Source: Rhizoclosmatium globosum
Taxonomy: Eukaryota; Chytridiomycota; Chytridiomycetes; Chytridiales; Chytriomycetaceae
Direction: 5' to 3'
DNA length: 60,774 nt
NCBI GenBank assembly: GCA_002104985.1
Contig: MCGO01000221.1
Location: 1 to 60,774, forward strand
The notes under the pieces were generated by a model. That model was not told where the DNA came from, did not search any database, and saw nothing but the letters and a program-made list of their open reading frames with translations. Position 1 is the stretch's first letter; each line of letters starts with the position of its first letter. Positions 11,019-21,001 of the stretch are shown one piece after another. A program made the position numbers and the translations under genes.

Positions 11019-11885
11019 ATGTTTGATCCAAACGCACAGTGGAGCCAGGTTGAGGAAGTCAGCTTCAAGGACGGATCACGGCTCGTGAACCAGAACCGGT
11101 CCGATCAAGGCCTCCCGAACATCATAGCGCTGCACGCCAACGTGCGCAAGTTCTGGCTCGACCACAGCGCCACCATCACGCAGACCTGGGCCGCCATGAC
11201 GCCACAGACGCGCTACAACTTCATCCGCACATGCGAACCAACGCTTCCCGAGTCCGCCAAGAACCCTACCGCCCTCATCGACGGCCGCCGCGAAGACGTC
11301 CACGGCGCCACAGTTCTCCTGCCCGAGCTCTGCGTCGACCGCCTCACTTCAAACAACCACCTCGCCGCCCTCTACTCCGACGTCGCCGAATCCGCACACT
11401 TCAGAGACTACGCTATCAGGTCCCTCGACTTTGTCGCCGCCGGCCTCGAAAAGAACGTCCTCTTCCCCCGCGAACGACACAACCCCCGAAAATTCTACAT
11501 CACTTCCTCTGAATCCTTTGGTCAGTGCTATGAGTTCACGCGGAAGCTAACGAAGGAGGATGTGGAGAAGCAGAAGATGTTTCGGTCGTGGGGGGCTATG
11601 GTTTCAAATGATGAGTTTGAGATGATGATGACCCGGACGAGTTATTTGTTGAATGCGTTGGCGAATTTTGCGGAGGAGTTTCGGATTACGGTGTTGCAGA
11701 AGAAGGAGGGGCAACGGAAAATTATTTCTGCGGCGGTGGGGTGTCAAGCTTGTGGAGCTGCAAAAAAGAAGGATGATGGAGGTGCGTTGCAGTCTTGCAG
11801 TAGATGCATGATTGCCTTCTATTGCAGTCGGGATTGTCAGGTGAAGGATTGGCCGAACCACAAGTTGACATGCAAGAAGATCTGA
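11019..11885 (+). CDS. MYND-type zinc-finger protein
   Basis: A single exon of 288 residues. The C-terminal ~45 residues form a MYND finger: C-Q-A-C, then C-S-R-C, Y-C-S-R-D-C, and W-P-N-H-K-L-T-C, giving the expected zinc ligands ending H-x3-C. MYND fingers bind proline-rich peptides or accompany SET domains; no SET domain is present here. The rest of the protein is helical and unrecognised. Codons in the first half use C/G in third positions much more than neighbouring genes (about 11050-11500), a local composition shift within one gene. The first ATG in frame is at 11019; an earlier start would need a non-ATG codon. Confidence 0.82.
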   Translation: MFDPNAQWSQVEEVSFKDGSRLVNQNRSDQGLPNIIALHANVRKFWLDHSATITQTWAAMTPQTRYNFIRTCEPTLPESAKNPTALIDGRREDVHGATVLLPELCVDRLTSNNHLAALYSDVAESAHFRDYAIRSLDFVAAGLEKNVLFPRERHNPRKFYITSSESFGQCYEFTRKLTKEDVEKQKMFRSWGAMVSNDEFEMMMTRTSYLLNALANFAEEFRITVLQKKEGQRKIISAAVGCQACGAAKKKDDGGALQSCSRCMIAFYCSRDCQVKDWPNHKLTCKKI

Positions 11886-12111
11886 AAAAGTTAAATTCTC
11901 TCTCGTTATTGGCATATTTATGAATTGAAAGAAGTAAAAGGAAATCTATTTCGACTGCATTAGAGTCTGTTTACAATTAGAAGTCAGGAAAGGATAGGGC
12001 AAAAATAATACCAAAGATGAAGGAAGAAAGTGGATAGAAACGTTATAGAAACGAAGATGGAAAAGTGTAGAAGTTTGGCGTGGGAAAGCAAGGAGATAAG
12101 GAGTCACGTGA

Positions 12112-12741
12112 TTACTCTTCATCTTCCTCAAAGGGTTCTGCAGACTGCCTCAAGGGAGAGGAAAGAAGGGCGTTCACGGCAGTAGGAGAGTAGGATCGTC
12201 CTGTACGGTTCACAAAGACATGAGAGTGATGAATCTCAGGCACAGTCTTCAGGCTTGGGGGGTTCGTGAGATGAATGTATTCAGCTCCCTTGAACTCATT
12301 GTTGAAGATGCGGATCATCTCGTCTTCAGGCATTTCGCATTCCCCCAGCGTCCAAATGACCCAGTGTTCAATACCTTCTTCAAGCGCATAGGGGAAGTGA
12401 TTCCGTTCGAGGGTCCAAAGTTTTGTCGTTGTTTGGATGTGCTCTTCCACAGGCACAGCATGGATCCTGCCATCATCGGCCTTGTAGAATGGGAATCCGA
12501 GAATATCAACCTTGACACAGTCTGCCATGGAGTTGAATTGTTTGGTGTATGTTTGGATGTAGGCCATATATTGCAAAGTCACAGCTTTTGTGCGGGAGAA
12601 GCGATCCAGGCGGCCCTCCTTGACGGCAGCGACTACCTCTGGCCAGGAAAGGTGGCCAAGGAACGGCTTCATAGGTGGGAGCGTGTTGCTCCGCTGTGGT
12701 GTTGGTGGACGAGGCCTGTTGATGTCGATAGAAGGAGACAT
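12112..12741 (-). CDS. DUF3605 / GIG1-like protein, copy C
   Basis: The third DUF3605 paralogue is 209 residues long and lies 3.6 kb from the tandem pair. Conserved blocks are L-S-W-P-E-V-V, R-F-S-R-T, A-D-C-V-K-V-D-I-L-G-F-P, N-H-F-P-Y-A-L-E-E-G-I-E-H-W-V-I-W and T-V-P-E-I-H-H-S-H-V-F-V. Unlike the others it has a proline-rich N-terminus and an acidic tail (P-F-E-E-D-E-E). The presence of D-C-V-K-V-D in all three copies, instead of the more usual fungal spacing, suggests expansion within this lineage. The function is unknown. Confidence 0.78.
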   Translation of the reverse strand: MSPSIDINRPRPPTPQRSNTLPPMKPFLGHLSWPEVVAAVKEGRLDRFSRTKAVTLQYMAYIQTYTKQFNSMADCVKVDILGFPFYKADDGRIHAVPVEEHIQTTTKLWTLERNHFPYALEEGIEHWVIWTLGECEMPEDEMIRIFNNEFKGAEYIHLTNPPSLKTVPEIHHSHVFVNRTGRSYSPTAVNALLSSPLRQSAEPFEEDEE

Positions 12742-13089
12742 TGGGTGTTGGAGATTGTTTTCTGGCTGTTCCTTTTCCCTGTTTCACCACGTGCGGCTAA
12801 GGAGCACTTTAGCCACCATCCTTCTCTGGCATGGCAGAACAGTGAATGTGTTGAGGTAATAAATTAAAGTGAGAGGTTCAACCTTGTCCTTCTTGGCGAG
12901 TCTGGTTGGAAGTCATCGGAGTTTGAACTTTGGATGTCTATGTTGGCCAAGACTACCGCTCCTCTACATATGCAAGATCATGTATTAGAAGCAACTAGTC
13001 AAATTCCATATTATGTAATGATGAGGGAGCGCGTCTTTCTTTGTTCTCGTTTTTCTCCCACCAACTACTACCACCACCAAACAAAACAC
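12742..13089. other. Divergent intergenic region between DUF3605 copy C and KGD4
   Basis: These 348 bp separate two divergent starts. The stretch contains several short ATG-initiated frames, including one continuous with KGD4 starting near 12934, but no recognisable protein. I see no RNA gene. It probably contains both promoters and 5' leaders. Confidence 0.5.
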
Positions 13090-13983
13090 ATGTCACTGTT
13101 CACGAAGCTCTTTGGCGGGCCGTCCCTTCCAAATGGCGGCGTAGTCATGGCCGAAGCAGCCGCCGCCGCCACCGCCACTGCCACCGCCGCGGCAACAAGC
13201 GGCCACCGAGTTCCTGCGATCCGATTCGTGGGCCGCCGCACCGCCGAAGTCTGGCGCGAGGCCGCCCACCACGCGCCACCACCTCACTTTGCCCAAAGTG
13301 CTGCAACGGCCCACGTGCCAAAGTCGGACAACTTCTTCAACGCTCCGCCATTCCCTCCACGTGCTCAACCTGCTCAATCTCAACCTACTCAACCTTCTAG
13401 TCCTTCCTCCTCCTACTCACCTGCTGCTCCTCAAACTGTGGCCCCTCCTACCCGCCCCGTCGCCCACGTTGCTCCAACTGTTCGTCCAATCACCGCTACC
13501 GGCCCTGCGGCCCCTTCCACAGTCCTTCTCTATCCCTCCGTCGACAACATTCCTCGTTCATTCAGAGCAAAAGGATTGTCACAGCGTGAAATCGATATGA
13601 TTGATGTACGTTGATCATTTATGTGATGGGCGACTCCATTTCGGAAATAGTCGGGTTGATGGTTGGATCGAACGCGCGAGAATGTGTGTCTAGGACTATC
13701 AAGACTGGATTTATATTGTCTGCGATTAATTGTAGCGATTGAGAGACGGATATGAGGATATGGAGACATGCCCCTGACCAGTGACAGATAGATAACGTGA
13801 ATCAATTTTCGCTGAAGGCTTTTTCAACTGCTCTAACGTGCACTATATTCATTCAAATGACACTACCGACTCTCGTTCCTTACTTTTTGTGTGAATTTAT
13901 TACTAACGTAATTAACAAATTAGTTGGGAGGTATCTTTGATGTGCCAAAGCCTGCCAAAAAGGATGCTCCAAAGAAAAAGTAG
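13090..13983 (+). CDS. KGD4: KGD4/YMR31 (MRPS36) subunit of mitochondrial 2-oxoglutarate dehydrogenase
   Basis: Two exons (13090-13605 and 13924-13983) are joined in phase 0. The family marks are an N-terminal basic/aromatic I-R-F-V-G-R-R-T and the C-terminal P-R-S-F-R-A-K-G-L-S-Q-R-E-I-D-M-I-D followed by L-G-G, equivalent to the yeast and human P-x-[R/K]-[F/Y]-R-x-K-x-[L/V]-S-x-E-E motif. KGD4 links the E3 subunit to the E1-E2 core of the 2-oxoglutarate dehydrogenase complex in the TCA cycle. The middle is alanine/proline-rich linker, longer than in yeast. A basic, serine-poor start suits mitochondrial import. The intron is 318 nt, far longer than most here. Confidence 0.78.
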
Positions 13984-14226
13984 TGAAACTCTTTATCACA
14001 TCAATTGCAATAAAACTCCAGATACAGTCAACACTTTTTGATTTGACAGTGGGTGCTCTAGTTAGAGTGAGAGGATCGAAACCATATTATACCAAATGAA
14101 ATGAAATAACAAATCTATGTTGAATAATTTTTGAAGGTGGGTTGACGCCCAGTATCTGCAATCAAGATTTTCTGTTTCCTTTGTCACCTTTCCTCTCTGG
14201 CTTTCCTCACTCAAAACTATCTCGCA

Positions 14227-14762
14227 ATGGATGCAGTTACGAATGCATTTATCAAGAAGAACTTGTTCGTGCCAGTCCCCAACAAGATCAAGGCGATCAT
14301 TCTCCCTCTCGCGGCTGTGGGAATCGCAGTAGCCTTCTACTTAAGTTTGACCACTTCTTGCAATTATGAGTCGCAAGGATATGAATCGTTTTGTGATTCT
14401 ACTGTTCTGCTTCCAAACAGCGTTGTCACTGGTCAAGCCGCGTTCCCCAATGGCACCATCACTGCCACAACGACAGCTGTTGGTCCAACCGACGGGTTCA
14501 TCCAAAAACTCACGACGGCTGTGGAATCTTTCATTCGATCCCAACAAGTCACGCTTGAAGTCGCATACGTCTGCCACAATTGCATCGCTAATCCAGTGCC
14601 ATAAACGTTGGCGTGGGGCTCAAGATCTTTACACAGGTTTCTAACTTGACAAAGGACATTTTCATGATTCTTGTTAGTGTGCTTGCCATGAAGATTAATA
14701 ACAATTATGCAAAGTTGATTGAGGAGAAGGAGGAGGAAAAGGGAAAGGTTTTTTTTAGTTAA
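14227..14762 (+). CDS. Single-pass membrane protein of unknown function, frame broken once
   Basis: The ATG at 14227 opens a frame with one hydrophobic segment at residues ~25-42 (I-L-P-L-A-A-V-G-I-A-V-A-F-Y-L) preceded by basic residues, then a threonine-rich region. That frame stops at 14602-14604. One base away, an open and protein-like continuation (N-V-G-V-G-L-K-I-F-T-Q, then L-T-K-D-I-F-M-I-L, a charged E-E-K-E-E-E-K tail) runs to 14762. Restoring one C at the CC near 14599 would join both. I read this as one gene of roughly 177 residues carrying a probable one-base sequence error, though a real premature stop is not excluded. No family was recognised. Confidence 0.5.
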
Positions 14763-14819
14763 AAAAAGTATTCATAACGTTTGATTAAGTCTTGAGACGT
14801 TATTCTGTAGCATAAATAG

Positions 14820-15485
14820 CTAAACTTGCAGTGGAGGACCAAGATTTCCAATGCTCAATGTGTTTGCAATGCCATCACTAACGTGGTGAAGGTATTAAGT
14901 TCACTGTGTTTCTGTATGTCAATGGCGTATATAGGGGATCAATAACACAAAAGTGTCGAAATTGGTGATGCCTGCCAAGGCTACCCGCTTGTTCACCACC
15001 TCCAGTGCAAGTTCAATCTTTTTGACCTCGTCATCCTTTGGCAACGGCACTCCCCTCACTTTTTTTTGTCATACGTACCAATCTAGATACGATTGATTCG
15101 TGGACAAATCCTGTCGTTTTAATCCCAATGACCACGTAATTTTTGGGAAGCATGATGGCCACGCCCGCACAATTCCGTGGTATTTTAGCCTTAGACCCGA
15201 ACCAAAGCCACTGCTCCTTTCGCAGCCTTGGTCGATAGAGCGTAATAGCTCCAGTTCGTGTGATAAATTTACAACTCGAAACACGCCAGCATCGATACGA
15301 GATTGTGGGTTCACCGTTTTGCTGCTCTTATTGGCCTTGAATTTGGCGACGTCGCGAAGAAAGTGAGCGGCTGCGTCGTCAAATTTAAGTTGGCTCTTGG
15401 ACGAACTTGAACCGGTCGTTGACAAACGAGCCGAAGATTCTGCAACTGGTGAGTCGAAAAACGGGGCAACAGGTATTGTAGCCAT
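14820..15485 (-). CDS. Unrecognised protein, probably frame-slipped once
   Basis: The ATG at 15485 begins M-A-T-I-P-V-A-P-F-F-D. After about residue 73 two frames compete. I favour the one reading F-I-T-R-T-G-A-I-T-L-Y-R-P-R-L and N-C-A-G-V-A-I-M-L-P-K-N-Y-V-V-I-G-I, because it joins in phase through a 43-nt intron with a strong GTACGT donor (starting near 15079) to D-D-E-V-K-K-I-E-L-A-L-E-V-V-N-K and then through a second intron to a stop at 14820-14822. Reaching it needs one extra T in the T-run near 15265. The other frame stays open only to the intron. I do not recognise the protein. Confidence 0.45.
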
Positions 15486-16074
15486 ACGCGATCTAAGAAG
15501 TTTGGGTTAACTTCGTCAAAAACATTGAACAGAGTATGGCTTAGTCTATTGGCGAAGGACCAAACAGCAGCAACTCGCGCTTCGTAATTCAGAACACTCA
15601 GGTTTCAGTTCACACATCCCGTCATTGCAAACTTAACGCCACTGGTTTGCAGATAGACTGCATATAAACAATTGATTCCCACCCGTACAATAAGCTTGAG
15701 GGCCATGGCACCTAACCCTTTTCTCTGGAACACTTTGGATTTTGATATTTTGATATGAATTTGTGGGTGTGGGACCTTCTTTTGGATGTTTCTATTTCAG
15801 GGAGCACTCAATTCAACGGTTTATGTACGTATGTCACGACTGTTTGGTGAGTGCAATAAACGGTACGTAGGTCTCGTAATCTTTTCCGTAAGTTTCCAAC
15901 TTCATAAGAATTAAGTTGCGAACCTTTCGATTATCCCAATCTCCCGATTAGAACGTAATTGCTCATAACTGTACACTTTATTACAGACGGCTATTTTGTT
16001 TAATACTGAAGACACACGTACTACCTCTGGATATCACTACAATCTTTATTACGCCAAAAATAAATGAAATTGTT
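15486..16074. other. Intergenic region with no clear gene
   Basis: These 589 bp lie between the start of the 15.4-kb gene and the stop of the next minus-strand gene. Only short frames occur, for example a 17-codon frame from the ATG at about 15705. No tRNA-like T-loop, no repeat and no family motif was seen. It probably holds the promoter of the gene at 14820-15485. Confidence 0.4.
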
Positions 16075-17583
16075 TTAAATGTTCAGAAGAGCCCATTCCG
16101 CCAATAAAGCATCTACTTCAGGAATATCATCTTGCTGAGTTCCTTGTCCCACAGCCAAAATCATCCTGTCCAACTCCCTTTCAACCTCTACCCCTTCCAT
16201 CGGGGTTGGCCCTGCTTCAACTAAAAGTTCCGTATTGTTTTTTCTGGTAGGTATGGCGGTTTTGGGAGTTGCTTTGAACACCGAAGTCTGTATGTGAGTG
16301 GAATCAGAAACGTACAATCTTTCAAAGTTACCTTTTCCAGGAGTCTGCTCTCTTTTCGTGTATACAGGTTATAGAAATAGCTTTGAGAATTAATTTGAAG
16401 AAGTGCAGTCTTGTTATTGCTGTTAGACTTGCAGTATGAAAGTGTGTTAAGCACTCTTTGTGATGGATTTTGCAAAGTGGTAACAGTGGTCAAGTTGACT
16501 AAACTGAAAATACTCTGCTGACAGTGCTTCAATGACTGGGCTTGAATTTGATCAGATAAATTTGGGTGTGAAGATTTTGAGTTTGGAGTCTCTGTTTGTA
16601 TGATTTGTTCTTGTTCTGCTTTGTTGAACCCCTGTCTATCTCCATTATTTAAAAGCATCATTTCCAGACTGTTGCTTGTTTGAGTGGCTTGTGCGACTTT
16701 AACAGACATGCTTTTAATCACAACAGGAGCGACACTTGTTATAACAGTCAATGTTTCAACAGCAATAATCGGGATAGCAGTCGAGTTTTCCTCAATAATG
16801 GGTCCAATTCTTTGTTTCACTTCGGGTTCACTCTGTTTTCCAACTAAGATTACAGGTTTATTTATTACTAAGAACGCAAAGACCCGACCCCACTCACCTT
16901 CTGGACTCGCGTCAAATGCCACTAGAATGGTCGGAACACTTGTTACATTGTTTTCGTCGACTTTCGAAAGCACTTCAACAAATGCTTCACCACTATGGTC
17001 AACCACAACAGCTACTTCGACTTCGTCAATCAATGAAAGTTCGGGGCGTATTTTGTCCGGCGACTCCTGCAAACTTTTTTAGTAAGAAGAAGTTGTGCTG
17101 AAGCCTTACAATATGAGATACAGCAACAGTGGGTTGTTCCAAATAGAAGTAGTCGCCTGCAAGCTCTGCAGCAAGTCTAAAAGAAACCCGAAGCTTTGAC
17201 TTTCCAATATTCTCAAGGAACTGTGATTTGGGTAAGTAAACAATTATACGTGTGTCGTGTGGAAATCTCTCGGTTTGATCCATCCATTGCAATACATTTG
17301 CGCTCTCTTCCTTTCTTGGAATCTGCAATCCTTCATCTCATATCGAAAGCGTTATTTGTTGCACAGTTTCCTGAAATATCATGGCTCTTCTGTTACTTTT
17401 CTCAACCACTCCTCGAAAGAGAGTCTCTCGCATCCTTGTCTGTTATGTTCCAAGGTCTTCTATCTGAAAACAATATCCTTCCTCTTCCAACGCGACTGAT
17501 ACTGCTCAAGAGCTCAATCCCGAGCTTCTTTGACTGTATTTTTGCTATATTCGTTGCAGTACTCGCTCGCTCTGGTCGGCTGT
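16075..17583 (-). CDS. Unrecognised multi-exon protein
   Basis: Exons can be chained from the stop at 16075-16077 upward. The C-terminal exon ends in D-A-L-L-A-E-W-A-L-L. It joins across an intron at about 16285-16330 to a long Ser/Gln/Asn-rich exon. A GTGAGT intron near 16850-16897 follows, then a beta-rich segment (V-A-V-V-V-D-H-S-G-E-A-F-V-E-V-L) and, across a 17075-17110 intron, L-P-K-S-Q-F-L-E-N-I-G-K-S-K-L-R. The next in-frame ATG is at 17283. A further open, codon-like exon (about 17400-17583) probably forms the N-terminus but I could not join it in phase. No domain is recognised. Counting from 17283, roughly 390 residues are supported. Confidence 0.45.
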
Positions 17584-18434
17584 GAACTCACACTGTCCAT
17601 GATGAGATTTTCGTGACTTTTCTCCTCTCCCTCCTTTCGCCATCGCACAAAGACAGTAAAAAAGAATTTTGAAGAGGAAACCCATAGACAATGAAGTGGC
17701 CGTGTGATGGAGGGAGGATGAAGGAGGACAACAATACAAAGACGGACGCGAAAGGATGGAAGGGAATTAGAGAAACGAAGGAATATACGGGTATAAATGC
17801 TTAGGCCGTGATAGTAAATTTACTTTTGTTGATGCATTTTTTTTTTTTTTCCATGTGCAGTGGAAGTACAGATTGTTTTCAGGGGGTTTCTTAATCCAAC
17901 ATCTTGTTTATTCAGAAGCGACAAAGTAGAGTGGCCACACTGTTAGTAAGCAAATAAGATGCTTGGTCTGGTTGAATCCGCGTCGCTTGTTGTCTGAGAA
18001 TTTTCCTACGTTGCGACTTATGTCCCCAAAGCGGATCCAGGCAGTCACGAGTAGCACCTATATTATTATAATATTAAATTAGTCCAAATTTGAGGGTGAT
18101 CTGTGCAAATGGAGCAAACCGGACAGACGCGCGTGTGTTGGTTGAAAAATGAGGGGCCAGCAATTACAAGGATATGTCTGCCAAGAATCTCCAGCTGGCA
18201 CTCAAACTAGATTTATAGTGGTAAAATGACGCGTCAGCTTTCCTCGGGGTGAGAGTTAATGGGCAGCCAGCCATATGGAATTGAGTGGGGGTGATTGTCA
18301 AGAAAGAAAAATGAGAAGGCCCATAATTCGATATGTTTCTCCCAAGAAAGTCTATCAAATCTTTTTATTACACTTTCGATACGTTCACTATAGCAAAAAT
18401 CAGCAGAAATAAAAACACCTCAACGCATACATCA
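17584..18434. other. Intergenic region with a T-run
   Basis: These 851 bp contain no convincing coding region. The notable element is a T-tract of about 15 nt near 17837, and a CT/GA-rich stretch at 17610-17770. The right half lies just downstream of the stop of the J-domain gene and should include its 3' end. No RNA gene was recognised. Confidence 0.4.
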
Positions 18435-20934
18435 TCAATCAATGACTAAAGGATCATCCACATCCCCAGTTCCTCCAAAAATGCAGTATTCGCCAAACAC
18501 ACCTTTGTTTTTCCCAATTGGTTTTTTGGTTGGCTTTGTCGTTGAATCTTCAAATCCCAACCAGGAATCGAAGTCATCATGAGCAGGCGCTGCCTTCGGC
18601 ATTGCTGGTTCTTTTGGTGGTAGTGGTGACGGTCCTTTTTTCTTTGATGATGGCGGTAAGTCAAAATCTGTGTAATGCTTCTTCCTTTCAGGCGTTGGAA
18701 CAGCTTGGTTTGGTTTGATAGCAGGAGGGAGTGATTTAGCTTTCAGATTTTGTTTGTTGGGAATGTTGGAGGAGGAAGGATTCGGTTTGCTTTGCTGCGC
18801 AAGTGGTTGAACGAGATGTTCTGAAGTCGAAGATGTAGAGATACGCCGGGATGATGCATGCTTTTGGGACAATTTGCTAGACGCTGAAGGTGTACTCTTT
18901 TCTTGCTTTGGAGGAAGTGGAATATGTCCTCCAGTGACCCAGTAATCCAGAGGAGTTTGTTGTTGATTCATACAGTCTTGCGAAGAGACTTTTTCGCGTT
19001 CATAGACAGGGCTCTTTGTGTTTCCAGCCTTCGGTATTGACGTAGAACTTTTTGGCTTGAGGGGAGGAGCATCAAGCGTTGCTCCGAAAACAGCAGACTT
19101 GAAAGGTTCGCGTGTTACAACTTGTGGTCTCTGAGATGGAATTGGGCGAGAGAGTGGAGGTGTTGTCTCTTCCGAATTTAAATCCACATCTGATACTTCA
19201 GCCTCTTCAGCTGTGACATCAGCAACGTCAACTTCATGAATAATTTCTGATTGAAACCGCTTCGGTGGCTGATTTTTGGGTGCAAGTTGAGGCTGGTGTA
19301 TCGGTCTGGGTAACCGCGAAGAATGATGATGAACAACTGGTACTGTATTTGGACGAGGTTGCGAACATGATTCCGCTTCAACTTTTTGAGGGTTTGTCGT
19401 ACTTTCTTTGAATTTTTCTCCAGAATGGCGTCGATGAGGTGCCGATTGAGACTCATCAACCAAACGCTGATCGCCACTGTCATTTCGACGGCGTTTCGAA
19501 GATGGTTGAGATTTCTCAGATGCATCATCCTCCTTCTCTTCAAATTTCCGTTTCCCTCCAAACGAGTGAGAATACGGAGCCGGTGTTCTCTCCATCAGAC
19601 ATGGATCAGTTTCCACGGACTTTGTTGCTGCAACTTCTTCCTCTTCTTCCAATCCAGGAAGGACTTTGACCTTCAAGACCAAATTTCCTCGACCTCCGTT
19701 CTTTTTCACCCAACCTTCTCCAGTCACCACATAATCATCGCCATCCTGTAATACTCTGCCTGCCGTGTCACAATCCAACAATCGACCATCCACTCCGATA
19801 AACGTCACGTCCTTACATCCCATTTTCGCCTGTCGCTTCGTGATGGTTAATTCACCACGAAGATCATCCGACCATTCTACATACGCCAAAGATGAATTCG
19901 AAGCAGTCGGTTTCGGGATGCGTGTGAGTGTTGGATGCGGATGCAGTTTGAGAATCACTTTGAGATCTTTATATACGCGTGTAGCGGGTGCTTTTGCTGA
20001 AGATTGTTTCTTTGGTTTCGCGAAAAAGTCGGAGGTGGATGGTGGCGATGACGATTTCGGGACGTTTGAGGATGAAGGGGGAATTTCGTCGCCTGCACCA
20101 GGTATTGTTATTATGCTTCCATCGTGGTGTTTGAGTGCATGAATAGCAAGTACGATTTTCTCCTTTGATTCGATTGGAATATATTCGGGATTGTGGAGTT
20201 TGTTGGATGGAGTGTTTGTGACTGATGGTTTTGCATAAACTGTCCTTGTCACAAGGATAGTTTTCGGCGTAGAAGCGAATAGATTCTCGAGAGTGATTGC
20301 AACTGGAATAGGGGGAGTTGTATCATTTGTTGTCTGATTGTCCTTTGAAGTAGTCCAGAAGGAAGAGTCTGGAGTAGATGCTTTGAATGAGGGCGTAAAG
20401 GAGGGAGGTTTCCCTTGTTGCTGGAAGAAGCGCTGTTGGTTTGAATGATTCTGATGCTGTTGCTGTTGCTGTGGATGAGTGTGAGTACTTGGTCGTGTTT
20501 GACATGGTTGCGACTGTTTTGGAGCAGTCTTTTGCCGTTGAGACTTTGGCTGCGCATCCGCAAACACGAACGGCCGTTTCTCGAATCCAAACGCAGTGTT
20601 CTTTCAATAGAATCAGACATTTGCGGATTCATTGAAACCGGTGACTCACCGAGGCAGTCGGCGGATTCTTAGCGTCCCACTTCCGCCGTCGCTCCGAATC
20701 AGAGAGAAGTCCGTGCGCAACTGAAATCTCTTTGAACATTCGGTCGGCGTGCGCTTTGTGTTCGGGCGGGTTTCGGTCTGGGTGGTACTTGAGCGCCTTG
20801 CATTCCGAAGTTAATACTCTCCCCTTCTCCCTTCTCTCTTGCAATGCACTTACAAGGGCCCGGTATGCTTTCTTTATCTCCTGCTCAGTGGCATCGCGTT
20901 CTATACCCAAAGTTTTGTATGGGTCGTCTGCCAT
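18435..20934 (-). CDS. J-domain (HSP40) protein with long disordered tail
   Basis: The ATG at 20934 begins M-A-D-D-P-Y-K-T-L-G-I. A J domain occupies the first ~70 residues once a short intron is removed, which joins Y-R-A-L to A-L-K-Y-H-P-D-R-N-P; the HPD tripeptide that triggers Hsp70 ATP hydrolysis is intact, and the domain ends S-D-S-E-R-R-R-K-W-D. A second intron near 20640 leads into an exon of about 700 codons that is almost entirely low-complexity (Ser, Pro, Lys, Gln) with several K/R clusters, for instance S-S-K-R-R-R-N. A Hsp70 co-chaperone role is known for the family; nuclear location is inferred. No G/F or zinc-finger region is present, so it is a class C J protein. Confidence 0.82.
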
Positions 20935-21001
20935 TTGGACACTTTTGACTTTTCCAACAAACAAACGTCGCTTTTTGGATATTACAATTCTCCTCAATTC
21001 T

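Noticed and set aside
17196..17585. Plus-strand protein of 129 codons
   Set aside because: It is antisense to minus-strand exons with better codon use and intron signals.
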